From NCBI GenBank assembly GCA_016720775.1, contig JADKJX010000001.1:62001-126000 (forward strand): a stretch of 64,000 nt of DNA. The letters run 5' to 3'. Below the pieces are notes generated by a model that made no database searches, was not told the origin of the DNA, and was given only the letters and a program-made list of their open reading frames with translations. The DNA is from Chitinophagaceae bacterium. GTDB lineage: Bacteria > Bacteroidota > Bacteroidia > Chitinophagales > Chitinophagaceae. Shown here in pieces: positions 16,790 to 26,186 of this stretch (positions within the stretch are counted from its first letter, which is position 1; each line of letters opens with the position of its first letter). A program made the translations under genes and the position numbers.

Positions 16790-17434
16790 TTATTTTTTTA
16801 CTGCCGCACTGTCTGCCTTTGGCGCCGCAGCACCTGCTGCAGGTGCTGCTGTTTTAGGTGGTTCCAGTGTGCGGATGTATTGTACGATCCTCCACCGCTG
16901 TTCTTTACTTAACTGGGATGCATAGCTTCCCATGTTATTCTGTCCGTAGGTCATTACAAAAAACAACCGCCCATCACTAAATCCCGGCGAAGCGGCAATG
17001 ATGCTTTTTACACCACCGATCTTCGGAGCCATGGGACCATTGGCTTCTCCTTTGGCACCATGACATATAGCGCAATTGATATTAAATAACCGGCCGGCTT
17101 CTTCCAGTTCTTTTCCTGCCATGGGAGCCAGCGGGTTTTTTACCTGGGCACTTAAGTTTATCAGTCCGTTACTGTCGTTAGGCACCGTAAAAGGAAACTG
17201 GTCGCCTCTTTTTATGGTACCTGCTGCTGGCATATTGTTATAAAATATCCTGTTCCCGGCATCATTCGGATCCATGGTGAATTTTGTTGAGTCCCTTGGT
17301 GCATAGCTTTCGTATGCACGGCTGTAAGCCATATCAGGCATATATATCTTACCCGGCTGGCGCTTGCTGTCACAACTGATAAAAACAACGGCTGTTGCTA
17401 AAACCAGGGTTGCTATGATTGCTGTTTTTTTCAT
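16790..17434 (-). CDS. actE: Alternative complex III subunit ActE, mono-heme cytochrome c lipoprotein
   Basis: 214 residues. The N-terminus has a lipoprotein signal with VFISC (Cys at residue 20). A class I cytochrome c domain follows with the heme motif CAICHG near residue 117 and an axial Met candidate in YGQNNMGSYASQL. The last 25 residues are Ala/Pro-rich (AAPAAGAAAPK). ActE is the mobile-like cytochrome that links complex III to the oxidase. It sits 20 bases after actD and 32 before actF. Confidence 0.93.
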   Translation of the reverse strand: MKKTAIIATLVLATAVVFISCDSKRQPGKIYMPDMAYSRAYESYAPRDSTKFTMDPNDAGNRIFYNNMPAAGTIKRGDQFPFTVPNDSNGLINLSAQVKNPLAPMAGKELEEAGRLFNINCAICHGAKGEANGPMAPKIGGVKSIIAASPGFSDGRLFFVMTYGQNNMGSYASQLSKEQRWRIVQYIRTLEPPKTAAPAAGAAAPKADSAAVKK

Positions 17435-17454
17435 TCTGATAAACTTCTTATTAA

Positions 17455-18045
17455 TTAATAGCCTTTTTCTTCTTTGTACAGTTTTTGTTCTTTATGATAC
17501 CTGCCAATCCACCAGCCCGTTTCCGCATGCTGAACATTTATTTCATGTGCTCCTGCAGTTTGTAAAAACGACTGTACTTCTGCATCATTTGTTTTATCGG
17601 TACATTCAATAACCATTACAAATAAGTCATCGGTGGCCCTTTGGTGAAAATGATGCTTCTTTACAAAAGGTGCCAGGTTGCACAGGTAACAAAAAGTAAG
17701 TACCATACCCACGGCAGAGAACAATACGGTCAATTCGAATGTGATGGGTATCCATGCCGGTAAAGCAAAGTGTGGCTTACCACCAATATTCAACGGCCAG
17801 TCTTTTGTAAATACCCAGCTCATGAAAGTGAGTGCTGTTGTGGTACCGGTGATGGCATAAATGAACCCTGCTGTATGCAGACTGGTTTCACGAATGCCCA
17901 TCGCATGATCTAACCCATGCACCGGGAAAGGAGTATACACGTCGTGTATCTTGTATCCTGCCTTGCGAACATTCTTCACCGCAGGAAACAATACCTTTTC
18001 ATCATCAAAAGTTCCTACAACAAATTTTTTAATTCCTCCAGCCAT
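17455..18045 (-). CDS. actD: Alternative complex III subunit ActD (DUF3341)
   Basis: 196 residues. The N-terminal soluble part VVGTFDDEKVLFPAVKNVRKAGYKI and the phrase DVYTPFPVHGLDHAMG are hallmarks of DUF3341; two helices follow near residues 58-78 and 98-122, then a soluble C-terminal domain. ActD anchors at the membrane with no cofactor. It lies 29 bases after actC. Confidence 0.94.
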   Translation of the reverse strand: MAGGIKKFVVGTFDDEKVLFPAVKNVRKAGYKIHDVYTPFPVHGLDHAMGIRETSLHTAGFIYAITGTTTALTFMSWVFTKDWPLNIGGKPHFALPAWIPITFELTVLFSAVGMVLTFCYLCNLAPFVKKHHFHQRATDDLFVMVIECTDKTNDAEVQSFLQTAGAHEINVQHAETGWWIGRYHKEQKLYKEEKGY

Positions 18046-18074
18046 ATTTAAATGTTTATACCTTTAAAAACTAA

Positions 18075-19544
18075 TTAATGAGCGTGCACGGGACTATGAC
18101 CATGCTCCACTTCTTCAATATAAAATTTCTCTCCATCCATTTTTTCAAGATCTGTCATCTTCGCCTTATAATTCTCACCGCTCGTTTTTAATATTGCCTT
18201 GATCTCGGCCACGGCAATAACCGGGAAGTATTTTGCAAACAGGAAGAAGCAGGTGAAAAACAGTCCGAAGGTTCCCAGATAAAAACCGATCTCCCAGATC
18301 GACGGGCTGTAATAGGTACTCCATGATGATGGCAGGTAATCCCTGTACACTGAAGTAACGATGATCACAAAACGTTCGAACCACATACCGATGTTCACTA
18401 TGATGCTCATGAAGAATGTTACCGTAATATTTCTTCTCAGTTTACGGCTCCAGAACAGCTGCGGCGATACTACGTTACAGAACATCATTAACCAGTAGCT
18501 CCATCCATAAGGACTGAACAGGTTGGCCCGGTTCTCTTTGAATGCATACCACTCGTAAGGATTTTGTCCGTACCAGGCAATGAACAACTCCGTTAAATAA
18601 GCACAACCCACGATACTGCCTGTTAATACAATTACTTTGTTCATGGCCTCAATGTGGCCAAGGGTAATATAATCCTGCAGGTTCAATACTTTACGAACAA
18701 CGATCATCAATGTTTGCACCATGGCAAAACCAGAGAAGATAGCTCCTGCCACAAAGTAAGGAGGGAAGATGGTGGTATGCCAGCCCGGAACGATGGAGGT
18801 GGCGAAGTCGAACGATACAATTGTATGCACTGACAATACAAGCGGCGTACTTAAGCCAGCCAGTACCAGTGATAGTGATTCATGACGCTGCCAGTGTTTG
18901 GTACTTCCGGTCCAGCCGAAAGAAGCAACGCCGTAGAACATTTTACGGAATTTTGTTTTTGCACGGTCTCTTACGGTGGCCAGGTCAGGCAATAAACCCG
19001 AATACCAGAATAGTAATGAAACGGTGAAATAAGTTGAGATCGCAAATACATCCCATAACAGCGGTGAGTTAAAGTTCACCCACAAAGGACCTCTTGTATT
19101 TGGATAAGGAAGAACAAAGAATGCCATCCACACTCGGCCCATGTGCCAGATCGGGAACTGGCCGGCGCACATTACCGCAAATATTGTCATCGCTTCTGCA
19201 GCACGGTTCACCCCTGTTCTCCATCCCTGGCGGAACAGTAATAAGATGGCCGAGATCAGCGTTCCAGCATGACCAATACCTACCCACCATACGAAGTTGG
19301 TGATATCCCAACCCCACCCGATGGTTTTATTTACATTCCACTGGCCGATACCATAAGTAACCTCCCGGTAAACACTGTATATGCCGAAGCATAACAGGCC
19401 CACACTGATATAAAAACCAATATACCAGAGCAGGCTTGGTTTCATCTCAATGGGGCGAATGATGTCTTCCGTTACCTGGTGGTAATCTTTATTACCATCT
19501 ACCAGCGGCTCCCTTTGTTGCGATTCGTATTTCAGTAATGACAT
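18075..19544 (-). CDS. actC: Alternative complex III subunit ActC (NrfD/polysulfide reductase type)
   Basis: 489 residues, ten membrane helices, NrfD family. Typical stretches are WWVGIGHAGTLISAILLLFRQ near residue 85 and RAAEAMTIFAVMCAGQFPIWHMGR near 115, which carry the conserved His and Glu residues around the quinol site. The C-terminus is charged and His-rich (EEVEHGHSPVHAH). Menaquinol is oxidised at the interface of ActC with the Fe-S subunit ActB, encoded just upstream. Confidence 0.95.
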   Translation of the reverse strand: MSLLKYESQQREPLVDGNKDYHQVTEDIIRPIEMKPSLLWYIGFYISVGLLCFGIYSVYREVTYGIGQWNVNKTIGWGWDITNFVWWVGIGHAGTLISAILLLFRQGWRTGVNRAAEAMTIFAVMCAGQFPIWHMGRVWMAFFVLPYPNTRGPLWVNFNSPLLWDVFAISTYFTVSLLFWYSGLLPDLATVRDRAKTKFRKMFYGVASFGWTGSTKHWQRHESLSLVLAGLSTPLVLSVHTIVSFDFATSIVPGWHTTIFPPYFVAGAIFSGFAMVQTLMIVVRKVLNLQDYITLGHIEAMNKVIVLTGSIVGCAYLTELFIAWYGQNPYEWYAFKENRANLFSPYGWSYWLMMFCNVVSPQLFWSRKLRRNITVTFFMSIIVNIGMWFERFVIIVTSVYRDYLPSSWSTYYSPSIWEIGFYLGTFGLFFTCFFLFAKYFPVIAVAEIKAILKTSGENYKAKMTDLEKMDGEKFYIEEVEHGHSPVHAH

Positions 19545-19565
19545 ATCGTATTTAGCTTTTGGCCT

Positions 19566-19584
19566 TTAGCTGTTAGCTGTTAGC
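19566..19584. repeat. TTAGCTG short tandem repeat between actB and actC
   Basis: Two and a half perfect copies of the 7-mer TTAGCTG, within a 127-base gap that otherwise shows no gene. Looser variants of such words occur in neighbouring gaps (22870-22890 and 10757-10800). No function is evident. Confidence 0.5.
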
Positions 19585-19671
19585 TTGTTTTTTATTTAGC
19601 CGGCAACACATCTTTGTTCTACATCGTTGTGTCACTCACTTGTACTTTATTTTCTTTACTCAACCAGAGAA

Positions 19672-22600
19672 TTAAGCATGTGCTTTTTCTTCTTTCTTCA
19701 TTTCGCCACCATGCTCTTCTTCCACACCAATATGCCTGTCGGTGTTCCGCACTTTTGCCAGGTAACTTACGTTTGGCAGAACGTGTAACTGCTCCAGTAC
19801 ATAGAATGACCGGTGTTTCTGCTCTACGTGCCTGATCTTGTACACATCACTTTCTTTATCATTCACATTACCAAAACTGATGGCGTGTGTAGGACAAGCC
19901 TGCATACAAGCTGTTTTTACATTACGTACCAATGTCGGGTCCTGGTGTTTCTTAGCATCCAGTTTACTTTCCTGCAAACGCTGAACACAGAATGAACATT
20001 TTTCGATCACACCTCTTGAACGAACAGTTACATCCGGGTTCAATACCATCCGGGTAAGATCTTCATTCATCTGCATCACCGATTCATCCATATATTTATC
20101 AAGCATCGGCTTCTGGTTATCCGGGAAGCTATCTGCACCGGTATAATCGAGCCAGTTGAAACGACGTACTTTATACGGACAGTTGTTGGCACAATATCTT
20201 GTTCCGATACAACGGTTATAGGTCATTTGATTCAATCCTTCGCTGCTGTGGTTTGTTGCGGCAACCGGGCAAACGTTCTCGCAAGGTGCGTTATCACAGT
20301 GCTGGCAAAGCATGGGCTGGAAAACAACATCCGGATTTTCGAGATCACCTGTGAAATAACGGTCAATACGGAGCCAGTGCATTTCGTGCGCACGCTGTAC
20401 CTGGCGCTTACCTACCACGCTCACATTATTTTCAGCCGTACAAGCTACCACGCAGGCGCTGCAACCGGTACAGGTATTCAGGTCAATACTCATTCCCCAT
20501 TTGATACCCGGCTTTTCATAATCGGGATAAATGGTGGCATCTTTTACAAAATCTTTGCTGCCTTCTATAGTAATGGCTTCTCTTTCTTTGGTTACTTCTT
20601 CTAAAATAGATTCGGGATTAGCTGAGTAACTGGTAAGATTGGTTTCATAAATAACCGGCCGGCTCTCCGTAAATCCATGAACCTGTGTCTGGGCCAATGG
20701 ATACATTGCACTGGTTTTTTCAACGCGGCACATGGAGGAATATAAACTGGTTCCGTTAAAGCTTACCAATGGATAAGCATTTTTACCGGCACCATTTGCA
20801 GAGCGGCCGATGTTGATTGCTGTTTCTTCTTTGTTGGCGCTTTCTCTTCCGTAACCCAACGCAATGGCGATGGTATCTTTATTCAAACCCGGAAGAACGA
20901 TCACCGGCAATTCTACCACAGCGCCGTTTTCGGCAGTAACTTTTACAACCGGTTTTTCGGGATGCACTTCGTAATCACTTTGCTTGCCGCCATCCTGGTT
21001 CATTACATCAAGGTTTAATAATGATTTTGCCATAGCGGGGCTCATCATTACATAGTTGTCCCAGGTTACTTTACTAACCGGGTCGGGCAATTCCTGCAGC
21101 CATGGATTGTTTGCCTGGCTGCCATCACCTACTGATACTTTTTGGTAAAGCACCACTTCGTTAACGCCGGTTTTAATGGAAGCAATACCATCTGCGGCAT
21201 CGCTTAATTTTCCTGCATTGAAAGTGCCGCTTCCAATCGCCATGGTGGCTGGTTCAACAACACCATCCTGCAATGCTTTATCATACATATCGGGGCTGCC
21301 TAATTTGCTTGACCAATATGTTTTGAAATATGTTTCGTAATCATTTATTAAACTGCCCGCAGCAGAACTCCATTTTATCAACGAGGTCTGGTACGCCCTT
21401 GTTTTGAACAACGGATTAATGACAGGCTGCAGCAAACTGTAATAACCTGTTTTAGGTTCTGCATCACCCCAGCTTTCCAGCCAGTGGTGCGATGGAATGA
21501 TGTATTTACACAGTTCGGTTGTTTCATCCATGGTTCCGTTGAAGGAAACACTTACCACCTTGCTTAAACCGTCTTTGAATTTTTTGCTGTTTGGTAAAGA
21601 ATAAGCCGGGTTAACTCCCTGAATAAATACAGCGCCTATTGAGCCTGCATTCATGTCATCCACTAATTTCATCACATCGGCATCACTTCCGTTCTTATAG
21701 TTGGAAGTAATGGCCCAGTTAATTGTCTTTCCGTTTGCGCCGATCTGTTCGTTGATGGCGTTCACGATCATCTGGATGTTTGCATCATTGCTTCCGCAAA
21801 CCACCAGGGCTTCTCCTTTATGTGCATTCAGCTCTGCAGCTGCTTTTTCAATTCCTTTCAGCAGTTTTTCATCTGCAATTTTTATTGGAGCAAGGCTCAT
21901 CCCAAGTTTTGTAAGCAATGCCAATGCAATTGATCCTGTTTCAGAAGGCTTATGCGTATAACGGTCGTCTGCATTGCTTCCGGTAAGGCTCATCATGCTT
22001 TCAAATTGAAAATGCCTGCTGAGGGTTGGCTTTTCTCCGGTCACTTTACGATTCTGTGCATATTGGCCGGCAAATTCAACCAGGTTCAGCCAGGTACCCA
22101 AAAAATCGGCACCAAGGCTCACGATCACTTTTGCATTTTCAAAATGATAAGAAGGGATCGCTCTCTTTCCGTAGCAAACCTCGTTTGCCAGCAACATACC
22201 GCTGTAGCTAACCGCATCGTATTGTACGTGACGGCTGCCGGGATATTTTGCTATAAATTCATTTATGATCGCTAATGTAGAAGGAGAGTTTACAGTAGAA
22301 GTAAGCAACACAACCGGTTTGCCTGCAACGACTGCCAGTGAATTGGCCACCATTTTATCAAACGCATCAAAGCTGGTAACTTCTTTAAACCCCTTACCGT
22401 CTTTTTGCATGGGATAACGCAGCCGGGTGTTGTCGTATAAGTCAAGTACCGAAGCCTGTGCCTGTGCACTGGTACCACCTTTTGTGATACTTGATAATTC
22501 GTTGCCTTCAATTTTAATAGGACGACCGTCTCTTTGTTTTACCACAACAGAAATAGTATCGCCGCCATTCACATAAGTAGATGCGTAATAGTTGGCAACG

Positions 22601-22866
22601 CCGGGAATAACATCATCGGGCCTTTTCAGGTAAGGCACCGCTTTGCGTACCGGCATCTCACAACTGGCAGCCACAGCAGCTGCAGCTGTACTAAAGCCCA
22701 GGTATTTAAGGAAATCCCTGCGGGGAGTTTTGGCATCTAAAATACCTTTATCATCGAGGTCGGCCAAAGGAAGCAGTTCCTCTTTAAATTCGTTTTTGGT
22801 TGACTCCTGAAAACTTTCGGTGTGATTCAGTTCTCCAAAACTTTGCCAGTACTTTTTCTTACTCAT
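19672..22866 (-). CDS. actB: Alternative complex III subunit ActB (Tat-exported iron-sulfur/molybdopterin-fold protein)
   Basis: 1064 residues, fusion of a molybdopterin-oxidoreductase-like domain (about 90-740) and a ferredoxin-like domain (about 780-1020). A Tat-type signal is internal, RRDFLKYLGFS near residues 49-59, followed by AASCEMP, a possible lipidation site. Four cysteine groups are seen: CTGCSACVVAC, CQHCDNAPCENVCP, CIGTRYCANNCPY, and CSFCVQRLQ with CMQACP, in line with three 4Fe-4S and one 3Fe-4S cluster. The MopB part does not bind molybdenum in this family. It takes electrons from menaquinol and passes them to the hemes of ActA. Confidence 0.95.
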   Translation of the reverse strand: MSKKKYWQSFGELNHTESFQESTKNEFKEELLPLADLDDKGILDAKTPRRDFLKYLGFSTAAAAVAASCEMPVRKAVPYLKRPDDVIPGVANYYASTYVNGGDTISVVVKQRDGRPIKIEGNELSSITKGGTSAQAQASVLDLYDNTRLRYPMQKDGKGFKEVTSFDAFDKMVANSLAVVAGKPVVLLTSTVNSPSTLAIINEFIAKYPGSRHVQYDAVSYSGMLLANEVCYGKRAIPSYHFENAKVIVSLGADFLGTWLNLVEFAGQYAQNRKVTGEKPTLSRHFQFESMMSLTGSNADDRYTHKPSETGSIALALLTKLGMSLAPIKIADEKLLKGIEKAAAELNAHKGEALVVCGSNDANIQMIVNAINEQIGANGKTINWAITSNYKNGSDADVMKLVDDMNAGSIGAVFIQGVNPAYSLPNSKKFKDGLSKVVSVSFNGTMDETTELCKYIIPSHHWLESWGDAEPKTGYYSLLQPVINPLFKTRAYQTSLIKWSSAAGSLINDYETYFKTYWSSKLGSPDMYDKALQDGVVEPATMAIGSGTFNAGKLSDAADGIASIKTGVNEVVLYQKVSVGDGSQANNPWLQELPDPVSKVTWDNYVMMSPAMAKSLLNLDVMNQDGGKQSDYEVHPEKPVVKVTAENGAVVELPVIVLPGLNKDTIAIALGYGRESANKEETAINIGRSANGAGKNAYPLVSFNGTSLYSSMCRVEKTSAMYPLAQTQVHGFTESRPVIYETNLTSYSANPESILEEVTKEREAITIEGSKDFVKDATIYPDYEKPGIKWGMSIDLNTCTGCSACVVACTAENNVSVVGKRQVQRAHEMHWLRIDRYFTGDLENPDVVFQPMLCQHCDNAPCENVCPVAATNHSSEGLNQMTYNRCIGTRYCANNCPYKVRRFNWLDYTGADSFPDNQKPMLDKYMDESVMQMNEDLTRMVLNPDVTVRSRGVIEKCSFCVQRLQESKLDAKKHQDPTLVRNVKTACMQACPTHAISFGNVNDKESDVYKIRHVEQKHRSFYVLEQLHVLPNVSYLAKVRNTDRHIGVEEEHGGEMKKEEKAHA

Positions 22867-22973
22867 ATTTATTCAGTTGACAGTTAGCGGTTGGCTTTGC
22901 GGCCAGCGATCTGTTCTTTAGTATGATTTCAAATATTCTGTTTCCTGCTGCCCCTGCAGCTACCGGTATTAAA

Positions 22974-24254
22974 TTAATAGTGACATTTCTGGCATTCTGT
23001 TCCCCCAATCTTTTCTACGGTCACGCTGTCCAATTTGTGATTCTTAATATCCTGGTGGAATTTCTCGTAGATGCTGTAAAACTTGTTACCCGTGCCATTT
23101 TCCTTATCGTAAAAATCAACTTTGGTTTCCCTGTGGCAGTTGATACACCAGCCCATGCTCAGTTCGGCAAACTGGTAAACTTCCGGCATTTCCTGTATGT
23201 TGCCATGACAGGTCTGGCATTGCTGCTTTCCTACTTTAATGTGCTGACTGTGGTTGAAATAAACGTGGTCGGGCAGGTTGTGAACCTTTACCCACTCGAT
23301 CGGCTTTGCCCCATCGGGTATGCCATCGTTATTATTATCGGAATTGTATGTTTTGGTGGTTGGGTTCCATCCGGCATACGCATATAACTTCTGAATTTCG
23401 GCAGTACCATCAACGGTAGCTCCATTCTCTCTAACCAGCACATCCGGACCTTCATATTTATTGATCGCTTTGTGGCAGTTCATACAAACATTCACCGATG
23501 GAATGCTGGCCTGCTTACTATCCTGTGCACCGCCGTGGCAGTACAGGCAACTGATCTGGTTGGTTCCGGCATGTACTTTATGCGAATAGAAAATTGGTTG
23601 TTCTGGCTGGTACTGTTGCTGGCGGCCCAGGCCGATAGCGCTGTTGATGGTATAATACCCCCCCACTAAAAACAGCAGCAGGATACCCACCATCAGGTAG
23701 GTCTTGTTTTTATAAAAAGGAACAGGCTCGGTACGCAGTACGCCTTCTTTTTCATCAGAAAGCTTGCGCAGGTTGCTGTTTACCTGTAATAATATAAAAG
23801 CAATGAGGGCTAAAACCAGCGTAAGAATTCCAAAGAGAAGAGAGTCGTCGGAGCCTTGTGGCTGGCCACCTGGTGTTGGGCCCGCAACCGGTGGCTTCCA
23901 GTCATCCACATATTTCAATATTGCATCAATATCTTCTTTCTTAAGCTGGCTGCCAAAAGCAGTCATTTGCGTTTTATTCCATTTTGCAAAAAGGGCTTTT
24001 GCATAAGGCTCGCTTTCACGCAGGTCAGCAGAGTTGGCAATCCATTTATATATCCAGTCCCCGGCAGGCACCCGGTCCTTCCAGCCCTGCAATGCAGGCC
24101 CGGTAAAGTCCTTGTCGGGCTTGTGGCAGGCGGCGCAATTCGCTTTAAAAAGCGCTTCGCCATCGGCAGCATAAGAACTGATATTAATAGAAAAGAAAAC
24201 AAGTAAGAAAAGAGCGGGTAGTACCCTGTTAAAGATTTTTCTATAGCGACTCAT
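22974..24254 (-). CDS. actA: Alternative complex III subunit ActA with an N-terminal extra cytochrome c domain
   Basis: 426 residues with six CxxCH motifs. Residues 1-30 are a signal peptide; residues 30-120 form a mono-heme cytochrome c domain with CAACHK; a helix near 140-160 and a second near 185-203 follow; the C-terminal 200 residues hold CLYCHG, CMNCHK, CQTCHG, CINCHR and CQKCHY, the usual penta-heme ActA. The ATG at 24254 (MSRYRKIFN) is chosen because it gives a proper signal peptide. First gene of the act operon, preceded by a good promoter. The N-terminal domain may be an additional electron entry or exit point. Confidence 0.94.
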   Translation of the reverse strand: MSRYRKIFNRVLPALFLLVFFSINISSYAADGEALFKANCAACHKPDKDFTGPALQGWKDRVPAGDWIYKWIANSADLRESEPYAKALFAKWNKTQMTAFGSQLKKEDIDAILKYVDDWKPPVAGPTPGGQPQGSDDSLLFGILTLVLALIAFILLQVNSNLRKLSDEKEGVLRTEPVPFYKNKTYLMVGILLLFLVGGYYTINSAIGLGRQQQYQPEQPIFYSHKVHAGTNQISCLYCHGGAQDSKQASIPSVNVCMNCHKAINKYEGPDVLVRENGATVDGTAEIQKLYAYAGWNPTTKTYNSDNNNDGIPDGAKPIEWVKVHNLPDHVYFNHSQHIKVGKQQCQTCHGNIQEMPEVYQFAELSMGWCINCHRETKVDFYDKENGTGNKFYSIYEKFHQDIKNHKLDSVTVEKIGGTECQKCHY

Positions 24255-24298
24255 ACAGTTATTCGGGGCTAATGTGGAAAAATATCCTGGTTCGGCTG

Positions 24299-24331
24299 CA
24301 AAAATAAGGCAGGATACTGACAATATATCAA
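24299..24331 (-). promoter_or_regulatory. Promoter of the act/cox operon
   Basis: TTG (24331-24329) and TATTTTTG (24306-24299) on the minus strand are 22 bases apart and match TTG-N17-23-TAnnTTTG. The -7 box ends 44 bases before the actA ATG. It may drive about 15 kb of genes down to the terminator at 9330. Confidence 0.7.
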
Positions 24332-24475
24332 CATTGTTAATTTTTTTTTTACCTTATCTGGCGTGGTTTTCAGCCGATTGTGCCAATGGCTGAAATGTAA
24401 TTGTCATGTATTTGTAAACAGTTTTAATAGCTTCAATTTTTTCATTTTTCGGTTCCGATTCACAAATTTTTAAGC

Positions 24476-24483
24476 CACTTTTG
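24476..24483 (+). promoter_or_regulatory. Possible -7 element of the DUF6787-purN gene
   Basis: CACTTTTG differs from TAnnTTTG at one position and ends four bases before the ATG at 24488, the same geometry as at trmB and the MOSC gene. No -33 TTG is visible. Confidence 0.3.
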
Positions 24484-24487
24484 CGCC

Positions 24488-25342
24488 ATGTTAGAAAAAC
24501 TGAAGGCCCGGTGGAAGGTGAATGGGGTAAACCTGGTGCTTATTATAGCAACCTTTGCATTGGGTGGAAGCCTTTGTGGATGGGCAGGCCGCAGGCTATT
24601 GCTGCTTACCGGTTTAGAGAAAGGAATTACCTGGATCGTTCTTTATATTTTACTCATTACCCTGCTTTGGCCGCTTTGCGTTTTATTGATAAGTATTCCG
24701 CTTGGACAGTTTGCTTTTTTTAAACACTACATTCAACGGATAGGTAAAAAGTTCGGTGGTAAGAAGAACAACGGCCCAGTTAATATTGCCATTTTTGCCA
24801 GTGGCGCCGGGAGCAATGCACAAAAGATCATCGAACATTTCGCCGGTTCGCATACAGTAAAGGTCGCATTGATCGTTTGCAATAAGCCAACAGCCGGGGT
24901 TTTAAGTATTGCAGCTGATCAGCATATCCCCGCTTTACTGATAGAAAAAGAACGGTTTTTCAATGGAGATAGTTATATAGCCGAATTACAAAAGCAGCAT
25001 ATAGATCTTATAGTACTGGCCGGGTTCTTATGGAAGATCCCTTCCTCCTTAATTGCAGCCTACCCAAAAAAGATCATTAACATTCACCCGGCATTGCTGC
25101 CCAAATACGGCGGCAAAGGAATGTATGGCGGCAACGTGCACGAAGCCGTTATTGCGGCGGGGGAAAAAGAAAGCGGCATCAGCATTCATTACGTGGATGA
25201 ACTTTATGATCACGGCAAAATAATTTTCCAGGCAAGTTGTTCTGTTGACGAAAACGATACACCGGGATCGCTTGCGGAAAAGATCCACAGGCTGGAGCAT
25301 GCCCATTATCCCCGGGTGATCGGATCTTTATTGCAAAAGTAA
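24488..25342 (+). CDS. purN: DUF6787 membrane domain fused to phosphoribosylglycinamide formyltransferase
   Basis: 284 residues made of two parts. Residues 1-92 (LEKLKARWKVNGVNLVLII... GQFAFFKHYIQRIGKKFG) match the small DUF6787 membrane proteins of Bacteroidota, with two helices near 15-33 and 45-72. Residues 97-284 are PurN: IAIFASGAGSNAQ at the nucleotide site, INIHPALLPKYGG with the catalytic His, and HYVDELYDHGKII with the catalytic Asp. PurN transfers formyl from 10-formyl-THF to GAR in purine synthesis. The joint GGKKNNGPVN has no stop, so the enzyme would be membrane-tethered. A lost stop codon or a base error is the alternative. Confidence 0.85.
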   Translation: MLEKLKARWKVNGVNLVLIIATFALGGSLCGWAGRRLLLLTGLEKGITWIVLYILLITLLWPLCVLLISIPLGQFAFFKHYIQRIGKKFGGKKNNGPVNIAIFASGAGSNAQKIIEHFAGSHTVKVALIVCNKPTAGVLSIAADQHIPALLIEKERFFNGDSYIAELQKQHIDLIVLAGFLWKIPSSLIAAYPKKIINIHPALLPKYGGKGMYGGNVHEAVIAAGEKESGISIHYVDELYDHGKIIFQASCSVDENDTPGSLAEKIHRLEHAHYPRVIGSLLQK

Positions 25343-25420
25343 AATCGCAGTTAAAAACACCGGCAACAAATCCGATGTGGGGTAACTGCCGTACTTTTAT
25401 CCCAATCAATCATCAGCCTG

Positions 25421-26185
25421 TTGCGCTCAATCCTGAAAATAATTTTACTGTTCCTTTTGTATGTTTGCCCCGTTTTTTCATTGAAGGCACAGTTAACCGT
25501 AAATGGAACTGTGTTTGATCTTTCCAAAAGGAATTACGTAGAGAATGTGAAAGTTGAAAGTACCGGCGGCAAAAAAACCATTACTGATTCGCTGGGCCAT
25601 TACAGGATCGCCGTCTCAGAAAAAGATTCTCTCACTTTTATTTACCAGGACAAACCCACTCAAAAATTTGCCGTAAAAGACATTACCGACTTCAACCAGT
25701 TTGATATTTCATTACTGGTACATGTTAAAAGTAAATACAGCACATTAAAAGAAGTGGTGGTCATGGCAAAATCCTACCGGCAGGATTCTATGGAGAACCG
25801 GCAGAACTATGCAGAGTATTACAACTTTCATAAACCAACTATCAAAACGAGCATATCGCCCGATGGGGCCGTAGGCGCCGACCTGGACGAGATCATCAAC
25901 ATGTTCCGCTTCCGGAGAAACAAGCATCTGAAAGCATTCCGGGCAAGACTTGAGCAACAGGAGCAGGATAAATTTGTTGACTATCGTTTCAATAAAACTT
26001 TTGTAAAAAGGATCACCCGGCTGGAAGGCGCCGAATTAGATACCTTCATGATAAGATACCGGCCCTCTTATGAATTTGCCAGCCTGGCCGATGAAGTAAC
26101 ATTCAATAAGTACATTTTAAATGCTTCTTATGGATTTAAACTCGACCTGCTGAAACAGGAAGACCCCAAATTGCGGGTCCGATAA
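25421..26185 (+). CDS. CarboxypepD_reg-like surface or exported protein
   Basis: 254 residues. A signal peptide (ILKIILLFLLYVCPVFSLKAQ) precedes a carboxypeptidase-regulatory-like beta sandwich (LTVNGTVFDLSKRNYVENVKVE to about residue 100), then a helical, charged region ending in RPSYEFASLADEVTFNKYI. Many such proteins are found in Bacteroidota with no known function. The start codon appears to be TTG (25421); no in-frame ATG exists upstream. The last residues EDPKLRVR read into the truncated hydrolase gene 2 bases away, which suggests that its own 3' end was altered by the same event. Confidence 0.65.
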   Translation: MRSILKIILLFLLYVCPVFSLKAQLTVNGTVFDLSKRNYVENVKVESTGGKKTITDSLGHYRIAVSEKDSLTFIYQDKPTQKFAVKDITDFNQFDISLLVHVKSKYSTLKEVVVMAKSYRQDSMENRQNYAEYYNFHKPTIKTSISPDGAVGADLDEIINMFRFRRNKHLKAFRARLEQQEQDKFVDYRFNKTFVKRITRLEGAELDTFMIRYRPSYEFASLADEVTFNKYILNASYGFKLDLLKQEDPKLRVR

Positions 26186-26186
26186 A

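Noticed and set aside
24440..24487. tRNA T-loop-like GGTTCCGATTC
   Set aside because: No acceptor stem, no D-loop and an A/T-rich setting; not a tRNA.
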